A stretch of 48,918 nucleotides of DNA from Lachnospiraceae bacterium (GCA_024690885.1 JAILOI010000006.1:1-48918), one strand, 5' to 3'; positions 25,988-35,030 are shown, counted from the stretch's first letter. Translations and numbers: made by a program. The notes: generated from the sequence alone by a model not told the origin.

Positions 25988-26016
25988 ATATTACCATCTT
26001 TCCCCTGTTTTTTCAA
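25988..26016 (-). promoter_or_regulatory. Promoter of rpsF-ssb-rpsR
   Basis: On -, -35 TTGAAA (26016-26011) and -10 TAATAT (25993-25988), spacing 17. The -35 overlaps the last codons of the DUF951 gene, so no terminator separates the upstream operon. The ~80-base leader may fold, but I saw no clear S6:S18-binding motif. Confidence 0.65.
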
Positions 26017-26201
26017 GTGCTTTTTCGGATGGCTTTGATATTTTTTTCAATTTTTGTTCGAGGTATCATCAGCTGATGTCCGCAGCCTAGGCACTTGATG
26101 CGCAGGTCTCCTCCTACATATAGTACCTCCCATTCCTTACTACCGCAGGGATGGGGTTTTTTCATGGTGAGAATGTCTCCCACGTCGATGTTCATTGCCA
26201 T
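26013..26201 (-). CDS. DUF951 small zinc-ribbon-like protein
   Basis: 62-residue protein typical of DUF951: DVGDILTMKKPHPCG, then GGDLRIKCLGCGHQLMIPR, with three Cys that could hold a metal. Function unknown; the gene is often near rpsF in Firmicutes, as here. The start is ATG at 26201 behind GAGGTG, one base after the sir2 stop codon, so the two are translationally linked. Confidence 0.88.
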   Translation of the reverse strand: MAMNIDVGDILTMKKPHPCGSKEWEVLYVGGDLRIKCLGCGHQLMIPRTKIEKNIKAIRKST

Positions 26202-26202
26202 G

Positions 26203-26943
26203 CTACACCTCGATTTGGGACAGCACTTCGCCAATGGCATCGGTGATGACCAAATCCGCCCTGGTATCGCGTGCGGTGGCGGACTTATTAATCAGTACCA
26301 GATACTTGCCCCGGAAGTAATCGATTAATCCTGCTGCCGGATATACCACCAGAGAGGTTCCTCCGATGATTAACATATCCGCATGCTCCAATTCATAGAT
26401 GGATTCCTGCAGAATGTTCTGGTCCAGGCCTTCCTCATAGAGCACCACGTCCGGCTTGATATCGCCGCCGCAGGCATCACACTTGGGCACTGCTACCCCC
26501 TCAGCCTTCTGCTTCAGCATATAATCCCCATCGAAAAACTTGCCGCAAGATAGGCAATAATTTCTTAGGGTGCTGCCATGAAGTTCCAACACCTTCTTAC
26601 TTCCCGCCTTCTGGTGTAAGCCATCGATGTTCTGGGTAATCACTGCGGCTAGCTTTCCCGCTGCTTCCATCTCGGCCAACTTCTTATGAGCCGCGTTGGG
26701 CTCGATGCCGTCAATCATAATCTTGTCATTGTAGAACCGATAGAACTCCGGCTTGTTTCTTACATAGAAGGTATGGCTTAGGATGGTCTCCGGCGGATAA
26801 TCATACTTCTGATTATAGAGTCCGTCCACGCTTCGAAAATCCGGTATCCCACTCTCTGTGGACACGCCGGCTCCGCCGAAAAAGACGATGCGCTTGGATT
26901 CATTGACCATCTGTTGCAGTTGTTTGATTTTCTCTGTATCCAT
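26203..26943 (-). CDS. Sir2-family NAD-dependent protein deacylase
   Basis: 246-residue sirtuin. NAD site GAGVSTESGIPDFRS, TQNIDGLH, catalytic His in ELHGS, and a four-Cys zinc site (YCLSCGKFF and KCDACGGD). It removes acetyl or acyl groups from lysines, using NAD. The start is ATG behind GGGGGAG. It lies 13 bases after rsmI in a tight operon. Confidence 0.95.
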   Translation of the reverse strand: MDTEKIKQLQQMVNESKRIVFFGGAGVSTESGIPDFRSVDGLYNQKYDYPPETILSHTFYVRNKPEFYRFYNDKIMIDGIEPNAAHKKLAEMEAAGKLAAVITQNIDGLHQKAGSKKVLELHGSTLRNYCLSCGKFFDGDYMLKQKAEGVAVPKCDACGGDIKPDVVLYEEGLDQNILQESIYELEHADMLIIGGTSLVVYPAAGLIDYFRGKYLVLINKSATARDTRADLVITDAIGEVLSQIEV

Positions 26944-26956
26944 ATGTCTCCCCCTT

Positions 26957-27799
26957 TTATGTTTCCTCCGTTAGGAGGGCGTTATATATTTCCCGCTTGC
27001 TTACGCCGCGGTCTTTGGCCATCTCTTTCATGGCGGACTTTTTGTCCATGCCCCGGTTGAGGTAGGTATTCAGATGTTCCTGTAGACTCATCTCCTCCCA
27101 CTGGGCTCTGGCTTCCTCTACCACCGCTTCCTTGGATTTGCCTTCGATGACGAGGACGTACTCCCCGCGCGGCTCCCTCTCCTCATATTCGGCAATGGCG
27201 CCGTCGATGGTGGTTTTATCCTTCTCTTCAAACTTCTTGGTCAGCTCCCGACACAAGGTAATTCCCCGGTCACCTCCAAGTGCATCCCGAAGCTCCACGA
27301 GGGTCTTCTTCAGGTGATGAGGCGCCTCGTATACGATGAGGGTTCTGGTATCCCGGCTCATCTCCTCTAGCACTCGCGCCCGCTCCTTCTTATCCTTGGG
27401 TAAAAAGGCTTCAAAGGAAAATCTTCGGGAAGATTGTCCGCTCATTGTAATGGCAGTTACAGCTGCACAGGCGCCCGGGATGGTGGTTACCTCAATGCCG
27501 CGCTCATAGCACATGGCCACCAACTCTTCTCCCGGATCCGAGATGCCCGGCAATCCGGCGTCGGTGATTACGGCTACCTGCTCTCCTGCTGCCAATCGGC
27601 CTAAGAGATACTCCGCCTTGTCAATCTTATTAAATTCATGATAACTGGTCACCGGTGTGTGGATATCAAAATGATCCAACAATTTTCTGGAGGTTCTGGT
27701 ATCTTCACAGGCGATCAAATCCACCCCTTTTAGGGTTTCAATGGCGCGGTAGGTCATATCCTCCATATTTCCGATGGGGGTTGCCACTAAGTACAGCAT
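26957..27799 (-). CDS. rsmI: 16S rRNA (cytidine-1402-2'-O)-methyltransferase
   Basis: 280 residues, SAM-dependent tetrapyrrole-methylase fold. The start MLYLVATPIGNMEDMTYRA is diagnostic, with CEDTRTSRKLL and ITDAGLPGISDPG. Methylates C1402 in the P-site decoding region. AGAGGA precedes the ATG. Its place after a trmN6-like gene matches the Bacillus yabB-yazA-rsmI order, without yazA. Confidence 0.97.
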   Translation of the reverse strand: MLYLVATPIGNMEDMTYRAIETLKGVDLIACEDTRTSRKLLDHFDIHTPVTSYHEFNKIDKAEYLLGRLAAGEQVAVITDAGLPGISDPGEELVAMCYERGIEVTTIPGACAAVTAITMSGQSSRRFSFEAFLPKDKKERARVLEEMSRDTRTLIVYEAPHHLKKTLVELRDALGGDRGITLCRELTKKFEEKDKTTIDGAIAEYEEREPRGEYVLVIEGKSKEAVVEEARAQWEEMSLQEHLNTYLNRGMDKKSAMKEMAKDRGVSKREIYNALLTEET

Positions 27800-27811
27800 A
27801 GTTTTTCCTCT

Positions 27812-28558
27812 TTAATATCCGTAGGTTTCATAAATCTCCGGGGTATAGACCCCCGGCTTTTCGTAGACGATCAGTGGTGGTTCCACGGTGATACGGCTTC
27901 TGCCTCCCCGCAGGCCTTCGATTAAGACCATGTTGGGTTCCTTGTCCACATAAGGATATACCAGGCGCATGCGCTTAGGCTCGATGCCCTTGGCACTCAT
28001 CATAGACAGAATCTCCACCAGTCGGAAGGGACGATGCACGAAATAGCAGCGGCCCTGGGGCTTTAGTAATTTTGCGGTTTGTGTGACCACATCCTCTAGA
28101 TTACACAGCACCTCATGGCGGGCGATGGTTTTGGCATCTCCCTCGTTTTGCAGTCCATGTTGGGCTATCATGTATGGCGGGTTACAGGTCACCACGTCAA
28201 AGCTGGCTGCGCCGAAGATCTTGCTGGCCTCCTTGATATCGCCGGTGACAATCTCCACCTTGTCCTCGATACCGTTGTATTGCACACTGCGTCTTGCCAT
28301 ATCGGCACTTTCTTCCTGGATTTCCAATCCCACGAAGCGCTTTCCCGGGGTCTTTGCTTCAAGCAAAATAGGAAGAATCCCGGTTCCCGTTCCCAGGTCA
28401 ACCACTGATTCTTCCTCTTTGACTTTCGCAAATCCACTGAGGAGAACTGCATCCATTCCGAAACAGAACTTGGCCGGATTCTGGATGATGCCGTACCCGT
28501 TCCGCTGCAAATCGTCTATGCGTTCTCCCTCTTTTAGCAGATTAGTTTTCTTTTCCAT
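27812..28558 (-). CDS. tRNA1(Val) A37 N6-methyltransferase-like protein
   Basis: 248-residue class I SAM methyltransferase of the YabB/TrmN6 type: GTGTGILPILLEAKTPGKRF for SAM and CNPPYM for the adenine target. The start is ATG at 28558, overlapping the last 17 bases of ricT, so it is translated by coupling; an upstream start at 28585 has no site. Probable tRNA A37 N6-methylation, by family only. Confidence 0.88.
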   Translation of the reverse strand: MEKKTNLLKEGERIDDLQRNGYGIIQNPAKFCFGMDAVLLSGFAKVKEEESVVDLGTGTGILPILLEAKTPGKRFVGLEIQEESADMARRSVQYNGIEDKVEIVTGDIKEASKIFGAASFDVVTCNPPYMIAQHGLQNEGDAKTIARHEVLCNLEDVVTQTAKLLKPQGRCYFVHRPFRLVEILSMMSAKGIEPKRMRLVYPYVDKEPNMVLIEGLRGGRSRITVEPPLIVYEKPGVYTPEIYETYGY

Positions 28559-29780
28559 TTTGTTTCTGATTCTCGCCGCCCTCACCGTTGTTCTTATTCT
28601 TGTTGCGGTTACGATGACGTGGCTTATGTGGCTTCTTTGCTTTCTCTTCGCCGCCGGTTTGCTGTCCGTCCGCCTTATTTGGCTTGCCGTCCTCCCGGTG
28701 ATTCTTATTATTCTTCTTATGATGATTGTTCTGGTTGCCCTCGGACTTGTTTCCGTTGTTCTGGTTACCGTTGCCTTGCTTGCGATCCCGCTTCTTGTTG
28801 TTGCGTTCCTTATGCTCCGGCTTGGATTCTTTGGCTTCCTTATTTTCCTTGTCCTTGGCTTCCCGATTCTGCTCTGCCTCTATGGCTTCGGAGACCACGG
28901 ATTTCTCTTTCTTCTCGTGCTTCTCTTCCATACGGGCTTGCTTGAGCTTATTGGTGGTGCCCTTCTTCCGCGGGATGATGGTCAACTCATCGATGGAGTA
29001 TTCCCGAATCTCTCGCTCATCATTCTCCTCAAACAAGACACGTACCAACTGCTTCAGGATGTTGGTATCGTAGACGATGCCACGTTCCTTGGCCTGGGTC
29101 ACTGCCTCATCGCCCTTGTTTGGCATCCGCTCATTCAAGTATTCATAGGTTTCTTCCTCGTTCTTCAGGCAGCACATCAAACGGCCGCACACGCCGGAAA
29201 TCTTGGTAGGATTCAAGGAGAGGTTCTGCTCCTTGGCCATCTTCATGGATACCGGTGCGAAATCGGATAAGAATGTTTTACAACACAACTCCCGTCCACA
29301 GATTCCGATACCGCCCAAAATCTTGGTTTCATCTCGCACACCAATCTGGCGCAACTCAATACGTGTACGGAATACGGATGCTAAATCCTTGACCAGTTCT
29401 CGAAAGTCTACCCGGTCATCTGCCGTAAAATAAAACAGCAGCTTATTGCGGTCAAAGGTATACTCCGTCTGTACCAGCTTCATCTCTAAGTTATGCTCGC
29501 GAATCTTCTGCTGGCCGATACGATAGGCTTCTTTCTCTTTGACAATGTTCTCTTCCACCCGCTTGATATCTTCTTCGGTGGCTTTACGCATAATTTCTTT
29601 TAACGGTTGCTTCGTTTTGTCATCTTCTACTTCCATCTCCGGTATGGATATCACACCCATCTCGACGCCCCGTGCGGTCTCCACGATGACACGGTCGTTC
29701 ATCCGTAGGGTCAATCCGCTGGGATCAAAGTAGTAGCTCTTGCCGGCATTCCGGAAGCGAACCCCGATTATCTTTTTCAT
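28542..29780 (-). CDS. ricT: PSP1-domain protein RicT (YaaT), with a long basic-acidic tail
   Basis: 412 residues. The first ~270 match RicT/YaaT, a partner of the Ric complex that in Bacillus aids RNase Y mRNA processing and carries an Fe-S cluster; the cysteine motifs CGRELCC and CGRLMCC are both here. From about residue 280 to the end is a low-complexity tail rich in Lys, Asn, Glu and Gln that the Bacillus protein (about 275 residues) lacks. The tail is probably disordered and may bind RNA. Start ATG behind AGGAG. It lies after holB as in Bacillus. Confidence 0.93.
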   Translation of the reverse strand: MKKIIGVRFRNAGKSYYFDPSGLTLRMNDRVIVETARGVEMGVISIPEMEVEDDKTKQPLKEIMRKATEEDIKRVEENIVKEKEAYRIGQQKIREHNLEMKLVQTEYTFDRNKLLFYFTADDRVDFRELVKDLASVFRTRIELRQIGVRDETKILGGIGICGRELCCKTFLSDFAPVSMKMAKEQNLSLNPTKISGVCGRLMCCLKNEEETYEYLNERMPNKGDEAVTQAKERGIVYDTNILKQLVRVLFEENDEREIREYSIDELTIIPRKKGTTNKLKQARMEEKHEKKEKSVVSEAIEAEQNREAKDKENKEAKESKPEHKERNNKKRDRKQGNGNQNNGNKSEGNQNNHHKKNNKNHREDGKPNKADGQQTGGEEKAKKPHKPRHRNRNKNKNNGEGGENQKQNGKEN

Positions 29781-29792
29781 CTATGTATTCTC

Positions 29793-30833
29793 CTAGTATG
29801 TTTCCTTAATCGACAACAAGAGGGCATCCAAGGCCACTTCTCCCGATACATTGCTATATATCTGGCGCTTGGTTTTCTCGATGGATTTGAAGATCCACTC
29901 GATGCTTTCATAATCCAGCTTTCCTGCTTGTGTCCGAATCTGATGTAAGGCATCGGAATAGATTATCTGCGATGTCTTCTGACTCGCTTTATATAATAAC
30001 ACATCTCGATACCACACGACTAGTAAGTCCAGGAATTCCGGCAGGCTGATTTCCTCTTCTTCCTCTTCCCGGTCTTCTACCATGCTGATTTGTGCTTGTT
30101 TCTTGCGTTTGGCTTTGTATTTCTCGCTATATTCCTTGGCCAAATCCAAGGCTTCCGCATCGTTCATATTCAATACTTTTGCGGACAAACTCATTACATC
30201 CCGGCGCGCTTCCACGAAGGCGTCGCTTTGTGCCAACTTTTGGGCCCGTCCCAGATTCCCCTGGGAAAATGAGGTCAATACGTTGGCCTCGTAATCCGGA
30301 ATATTATACTTCTGTATCAGATAGGGTTTGATGACCTCATCCCGTAAGGGTTTGATGTTTAATGTAACACAGCGGGATCGGATGGTCTGCAACAGCCGCT
30401 GGTCATTGCTGACCAATAGCAGGATAATGCCGTATTCCGGCGGTTCTTCGATGGTTTTGAGCAAGGCGTTTTGGGCGCTTTGGTCCATCTCGTCTGCGTG
30501 CTCAATGATATAGACCTTATAGGGACTGCTATAGGGTTTGATCTGCATATCTCCCACGATGTCCTCGCGCACCTGCTTTACCGGCGGGGCCGCGATGTAC
30601 TTCACGTCCGGGTGATTATGGGTTTGCATCTGGTGGCAGCTTTTACAGCTTCCACAGGATTCTGCTCCCCCCTCTTCACACAACAAGGCTGCGACAAATG
30701 CCTCAGCCATCATCATCTTCCCGGATTCCGCTTCTCCATTGAGGATATACGCGTGGGATACTTTCTTCTGTTGTAGGGCACTCTGCAGGTGTGCCTTGAT
30801 TTCTTCCTGTCCTATGATCTCGGAAAATGTCAT
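29793..30833 (-). CDS. holB: DNA polymerase III delta' subunit
   Basis: 346-residue clamp-loader subunit of the AAA+ fold. A P-loop-like GEAESGK, a four-Cys zinc module (LLCEEGG..CGSCKSC) and the SRC motif (IRSRCV) are visible. The P-loop is degenerate, normal for delta', which does not hydrolyse ATP. AAGGAA precedes the ATG. It lies in the yaaR-holB-ricT block conserved in Firmicutes. Confidence 0.94.
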   Translation of the reverse strand: MTFSEIIGQEEIKAHLQSALQQKKVSHAYILNGEAESGKMMMAEAFVAALLCEEGGAESCGSCKSCHQMQTHNHPDVKYIAAPPVKQVREDIVGDMQIKPYSSPYKVYIIEHADEMDQSAQNALLKTIEEPPEYGIILLLVSNDQRLLQTIRSRCVTLNIKPLRDEVIKPYLIQKYNIPDYEANVLTSFSQGNLGRAQKLAQSDAFVEARRDVMSLSAKVLNMNDAEALDLAKEYSEKYKAKRKKQAQISMVEDREEEEEEISLPEFLDLLVVWYRDVLLYKASQKTSQIIYSDALHQIRTQAGKLDYESIEWIFKSIEKTKRQIYSNVSGEVALDALLLSIKETY

Positions 30834-30846
30834 GTGTCGTTGTTCC

Positions 30847-31290
30847 TTATGTTGAGATATCCAGCAGCAGGCCGCGGATTTCGTCCACGCGTCCTAGGAT
30901 GCTCAGATGATCCTTCTCGTCTTTTACCAATTCTTCTGCCAGGTCATTCAAGTTCTTGTCTACTAATTTTACCATGCCGTAGACCCGATGGCGACCTCGT
31001 CGGTCCAGGAAATTCTCTCGGCTGAACTTATGGGATCGATTCACCACTTCGTTGACAAACTCCTTAACCAAGCCGCGATATTTCTTCATATCCCGGATAT
31101 CCATATGCTCCGATATCTTCTTGCCCTGTTCTTCAATCTGGCCCATGAGGTTCGTTAGTTTTTCCTGTAATTCCTCGTCCTCGATGGCGCTTGCCAGGGT
31201 AAATTTGAATTCTTCGCCGGTCTTATTCACTTCTGTGGTGGGCTGCACCTGGTTTACCGGTGTCACCTCATTGACTTTCATGTGATCCAT
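30847..31290 (-). CDS. YaaR-family protein (DUF327)
   Basis: 147-residue helical protein of the YaaR family ([20 protein letters not shown]; then [13 protein letters not shown]). Function unknown. AGAGGA precedes the ATG. The order yaaR-holB-ricT matches Bacillus. Confidence 0.88.
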   Translation of the reverse strand: MDHMKVNEVTPVNQVQPTTEVNKTGEEFKFTLASAIEDEELQEKLTNLMGQIEEQGKKISEHMDIRDMKKYRGLVKEFVNEVVNRSHKFSRENFLDRRGRHRVYGMVKLVDKNLNDLAEELVKDEKDHLSILGRVDEIRGLLLDIST

Positions 31291-31317
31291 AAGACGTTCC
31301 TCTCTTACTTCCTTTTC

Positions 31318-31905
31318 CTATCGCTGCTTGATATAGGCTGCGATGGATTCCACCGTCTCTTCAATATCTGCACTGTTATCGAAGGACTTGTCGATGCCGT
31401 AGCTTTTCAGTCGCTCCGGGGAAAAGTCCCGACAATCCGCTAGGAACCGACGGCACATCTCCTCATACTTGGGCTGCACTTGCTTCTGCTCCCGATGCAG
31501 GGCGCGCTCTAAGCGCAAGCCATCCTCTACTTCTATATATATCGGTACAATTTCGCTATTTTTGTAGTAATCCTTCAACATTCCATAGGCTTCGAGGGTT
31601 CCGATGATGAGGTAATCCCCGGTTGCCAGGTCGATCTGGCCATCGTCTACGGTGAAATAATCCCAGCGTCCGTAGATGGTTTCGTAGCTTCTACCCTCGA
31701 TAATTTTCCCTTCGGCTTCTAACTGGCGCCGCTTCCGCTCCGTAACGAAATGATACTCCACGCCTTCCACTTCCTTCTCTCGGATGGGGCGTGTGGTATA
31801 GGGTACTACTTTCTTTAATTTTAAGTCTTCCCGCTGCAACAGGCGTTTATAGATGGTGTCCTTGCCGGTTGAGCTTTTTCCTATGACGCAATATATCGTT
31901 CCCAT
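31318..31905 (-). CDS. Guanylate-kinase-like nucleotide kinase
   Basis: 195 residues, fold of guanylate kinases: VVPYTTRPIREKEVEGVEYHF and GRWDYFTV are typical. The P-loop GKSSTGKDT departs from GPSGxGKST. In Bacillus this place in the operon holds tmk. It may be a second, divergent Gmk or have another nucleotide substrate. AAGGAA precedes the ATG. Located between the decarboxylase gene and yaaR. Confidence 0.8.
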   Translation of the reverse strand: MGTIYCVIGKSSTGKDTIYKRLLQREDLKLKKVVPYTTRPIREKEVEGVEYHFVTERKRRQLEAEGKIIEGRSYETIYGRWDYFTVDDGQIDLATGDYLIIGTLEAYGMLKDYYKNSEIVPIYIEVEDGLRLERALHREQKQVQPKYEEMCRRFLADCRDFSPERLKSYGIDKSFDNSADIEETVESIAAYIKQR

Positions 31906-31932
31906 AATGTTTCCTTATATGTCTGACTGCTT

Positions 31933-33333
31933 CTATGCTTCTGTTATGATTTCTATGGTGTCTTCTTCTGTGATGCCTTCCACTTGATAGCCGGCGGCCC
32001 GCGCTTTCTCCATAGCGTCGATGCCTGCCTGGCTTAGGCGCTCCCCGGGTGCATAAATCGGGACTCCCGGTGGATACAGGTTGAGATAGCCGCCTGCTAC
32101 CCCGCCTGCTGCCGCTGATAGCTTACACATACTTGTTTCTGCTTCCGCCGCCTCGGCCAGTGGGAGCACGACTTCCCGCTTCGTTTGATAGAATGCTTCC
32201 ACTTCCCGGATATCGATGGCTTTGTCCATGCCGCTGATTTCTAGGTCCAATCGACGCAGGGCTTTTTCCAATCGCCAAAATCCTTCTTCCTCATCCATCA
32301 AACTGGTCATCCCCAATGCGTAATGGAGGCTGGCCATCTCCAATTCCAGATGGTCTTCCTGTCGCAATGCTTCCATGATGGCTTCGCCGCTATAGGCTTC
32401 GCTTTTCCCTCGAATTAAGATCTTGGAGGGATCGCTTTCTCCCGGTGGGCAGGCCACGGTAAGATGTTCTAACGTCTCCATATGTGCCCGGAACTCTTCT
32501 AGGCGGGCGACGTAGCGTTCCATCTGTTCTCGCCCCTGGCCCTGTAAGTAGCGAAGCGCGATGGCTGTGGATGCCATCAATACATAGGAGGGAGAACTGC
32601 TTTCAAAGTATCCCAAATATTTCTGGATCCGTTTCGGATCGATACGCGACGCGGTCTGCCACAACAGGCAGGCGGTCTGGGTGAAGGTGGGCAAGGTCTT
32701 ATGCAGACTGACCACCACACCATCGGCCCCTTGGTGTATGGGGTTTTGTGGAAATGCGGGATGCATTCCAAAGTGTGCTCCATGGGCCGCATCCACAATG
32801 AGGCTCATGCCTGCTGCATGTACCAAGTCTGCGATGGCCCTGATATCTGCACACAATCCCTCATAGGTGGGGGAGGTGATAATAACGGTGCTTGCCGTGG
32901 GGTGCGCGATTACTGCCGCTTCGATTTCTTCCGGTGTGGGTGGTTCCATCCAGCCTTCGTCGCTGATTTGCGGCATCAGGTAATGGGGCTGTAATCCCCG
33001 CATGGCCATGGCATGATAAATGCTGCGATGGCTACCGCGTGCTACGATGACCTCATCCCCCGGCTTGGTTGCGGCGAATATCAGTGCTTCGTTCCCACAG
33101 GTGGTTCCGTTCACCAGTATATAAGCCCGCTGGCATCCATACTGGGCAGCCCAATCCTGCTGCAACTTATTTAGTATTCCGGTGGCATGATGCAAATTAT
33201 CAAATCCTTCGATTTCGGTGATATCGATTTGGTAGGGTTGCATCCCTAGTTTGGTGGTTCGCTTATGGCCCGGCATATGAAACGGGTATGCATCACTTTG
33301 ACTATATGCAGTTAATGCTTGTTCCAAATCCAT
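31933..33333 (-). CDS. PLP-dependent Orn/Lys/Arg decarboxylase family protein
   Basis: 466 residues, fold type I, YaaO-like short form. Opens YPFHMPGHKRT; the PLP lysine is in SLHKTLPTFTQTACLL; VDAAHGAHFG gives the PLP-nitrogen Asp. The reaction is probably decarboxylation of Arg, Lys or Orn to a polyamine precursor; the substrate cannot be read. AAGGAG precedes the ATG. It follows the AbiE-like pair by 27 bases and starts the block that parallels Bacillus yaaO to rsmI. Confidence 0.9.
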   Translation of the reverse strand: MDLEQALTAYSQSDAYPFHMPGHKRTTKLGMQPYQIDITEIEGFDNLHHATGILNKLQQDWAAQYGCQRAYILVNGTTCGNEALIFAATKPGDEVIVARGSHRSIYHAMAMRGLQPHYLMPQISDEGWMEPPTPEEIEAAVIAHPTASTVIITSPTYEGLCADIRAIADLVHAAGMSLIVDAAHGAHFGMHPAFPQNPIHQGADGVVVSLHKTLPTFTQTACLLWQTASRIDPKRIQKYLGYFESSSPSYVLMASTAIALRYLQGQGREQMERYVARLEEFRAHMETLEHLTVACPPGESDPSKILIRGKSEAYSGEAIMEALRQEDHLELEMASLHYALGMTSLMDEEEGFWRLEKALRRLDLEISGMDKAIDIREVEAFYQTKREVVLPLAEAAEAETSMCKLSAAAGGVAGGYLNLYPPGVPIYAPGERLSQAGIDAMEKARAAGYQVEGITEEDTIEIITEA

Positions 33334-33360
33334 GGACCACGTCTCCTTCCCACTTATTTT

Positions 33361-34251
33361 TTAATCCAAAAATCGGCCTAATTCCGGCATCCAATCTCCG
33401 AAGAATGCTTCCTCTTTTGCGATTGCCATCCAGATCGGTTCTATGAAAAAAGACAACTTTTCATGTACTTCTTCCCAGGATGGCGACAATAATTTCTGTC
33501 GTCTGAGCAAAACTTTCCATTTGCGCTTCATATAGATATAGTCATGATATTCCTTCCAGAGGCTCCACTTTTTCTCATCGATAGCTAAGTGTTGCTCCTC
33601 TTGCATCTGGCGCATTTTCCGATAGAGCGCTCGTCCCTCCACCGTGGTTTTATTCAATATCTCATAGAGCTCGAGATAGAGTTCCATCTCATTGACTAGC
33701 TCCATGTAGGTAAACATCTGTTGCACGTGGTGAATGATGATCTCCTCCGGTGGCATCTCGTAGAGAATCAGTTCCCGACCATCCCCCATGACGGATGGCA
33801 AGATGCGCTTCGTTGGAAACAGCTCCTCTCCCTGAATCGGGTGGATGGTTATCTGAACCGGCACATACATATGCTCGGACCGGATGGTGAGCTCCAATGT
33901 GGCGCTTCGCTCGTTGGCACCTTCCCGGGGCATGCCTTCCACTTCGAATAATTCTTCCCGTTCCTGGCCGAAGGCCTTTACCCCCAGTGTCGCCAAGCGT
34001 TGCAACTCAACCAGTAGGGACAGTACCAATCGGGTGATATGCTTTCCGGTATAACTATAGTAGAGATGCTGCTCCATGCGCTGACCGTACTGCTTGGCCC
34101 CTAGGATTCCGCCGTTCTCTAACCACAGTTGCTCCCCTTCCGCCGTCTGGCTGATCAGGTTCGCTACTTCTTCCATCACATATCCATGTATCAAGTTTTT
34201 GGTCGGTATCTGTAGCGCTTCGCTGCGCTCTCGCATCCGTTCCAAATTCAT
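33361..34251 (-). CDS. AbiEii-like protein with a degenerate nucleotidyltransferase core
   Basis: 296 residues. The layout recalls AbiEii toxins: a helical N-terminus (IHGYVMEEVANLISQT), then a LENGGILG segment (45-51) where AbiEii has its LKGG signature, and a helical C-terminal half. The catalytic acidic pair that should follow (DxD) is missing: the place reads RMEQHLYYSY. It is therefore likely inactive as a nucleotidyltransferase or is a different fold. The start is ATG at 34251 behind AGGAGAG, 14 bases after the AbiEi-like gene. Confidence 0.6.
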   Translation of the reverse strand: MNLERMRERSEALQIPTKNLIHGYVMEEVANLISQTAEGEQLWLENGGILGAKQYGQRMEQHLYYSYTGKHITRLVLSLLVELQRLATLGVKAFGQEREELFEVEGMPREGANERSATLELTIRSEHMYVPVQITIHPIQGEELFPTKRILPSVMGDGRELILYEMPPEEIIIHHVQQMFTYMELVNEMELYLELYEILNKTTVEGRALYRKMRQMQEEQHLAIDEKKWSLWKEYHDYIYMKRKWKVLLRRQKLLSPSWEEVHEKLSFFIEPIWMAIAKEEAFFGDWMPELGRFLD

Positions 34252-34265
34252 GTCTTCTCTCCTGC

Positions 34266-34934
34266 TTACAACCAAACGCCTATCATGGTTTGGACTTTCT
34301 TACGGACTTTCCGCTCCTTGGCGTACTCCATCAGGGCGCCCACGTCCTTGCCCTCATCCTGGATGTAGGACAGCAAAGCCTGTTTGAAATCTTCCCGGTC
34401 CATCTTCTCCTCGTACTTTAATACGTCACAGATGAGTCGGTCGATGGTATAGATTTTCATCTTGTGGACGGCTTCATCCTTGCTTCCCGCATCGCTGACG
34501 GCAAAATCGATTTCCTGTACGCCCATCTCTAATACCTTCGGTTCTGTGTAATAGGGCTTTACCACCGGATACTCTACCCGGAATCTGGACTTGGAAACAT
34601 TCTTGCTGATGGCGATGGACCACTCGTATGGCTGTTTCTTCAGATAGCCGTAGCAATACAATGCGCTCTCCATGGTCAGTATGCCTTCCGGATACATGGC
34701 CAGTATCAGCTCCTCTTCACTAAAGCCTGCATTTAAGGTGGTGGTATAGTAGCCGTTCTTCACCCGGCGCACATAACCCTCATCCATAAATTGGAGGATG
34801 CGTCGATAATCGATGCCCAACTCTAGAATATCCGAGGTCTTCACCAATCCACCGCTTTGTTCCACTAAGGCTTGGATTTGTTCCAACTGGTATGTCTTTT
34901 TCTCTTCCCGATCCATGCGAATTTCTTCGTCCAT
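34266..34934 (-). CDS. AbiEi-like antitoxin/regulator
   Basis: 222 residues. An N-terminal winged helix (IQALVEQSGGLVKTSDILEL, with YVRRVKNGYYTTT as the wing) is joined to the AbiEi C-terminal domain (MKIYTIDRLICDVLKYEEKM, DREDFKQALLSYI). AbiEi proteins repress their own promoter and neutralise AbiEii nucleotidyltransferases in type IV toxin-antitoxin systems. GGTGAGG precedes the ATG. It is first in the operon behind a full-consensus promoter and is followed by the AbiEii-like gene and then housekeeping genes. Confidence 0.8.
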   Translation of the reverse strand: MDEEIRMDREEKKTYQLEQIQALVEQSGGLVKTSDILELGIDYRRILQFMDEGYVRRVKNGYYTTTLNAGFSEEELILAMYPEGILTMESALYCYGYLKKQPYEWSIAISKNVSKSRFRVEYPVVKPYYTEPKVLEMGVQEIDFAVSDAGSKDEAVHKMKIYTIDRLICDVLKYEEKMDREDFKQALLSYIQDEGKDVGALMEYAKERKVRKKVQTMIGVWL

Positions 34935-34987
34935 AGTACCTCACCATTTACCACTTTTATTTTCTACGTGTGGCATTTTCTAACATA

Positions 34988-35016
34988 ATTATACGTATCT
35001 ATTGAATTTGTGTCAA
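34988..35016 (-). promoter_or_regulatory. Consensus promoter of the AbiE-like / housekeeping operon
   Basis: On -, -35 TTGACA (35016-35011) and -10 TATAAT (34993-34988), spacing 17: a perfect sigma-A match. A short dyad ATTTG-TGT-CAAAT (35006-35018) covers the -35, a good place for a repressor. Confidence 0.85.
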
Positions 35017-35030
35017 ATATTCTTTTTGTC

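Noticed and set aside
25909..26012. S6:S18 autoregulatory leader before rpsF
   Set aside because: Some pairing is possible, but I could not find the conserved stem and bulge, so it is not called.
28083..29270. 395-codon open frame on + opposite ricT and the trmN6-like gene
   Set aside because: It mirrors the low-complexity ricT tail and has a Leu/Val-rich composition; no ribosome site, and both - strand genes are clear.
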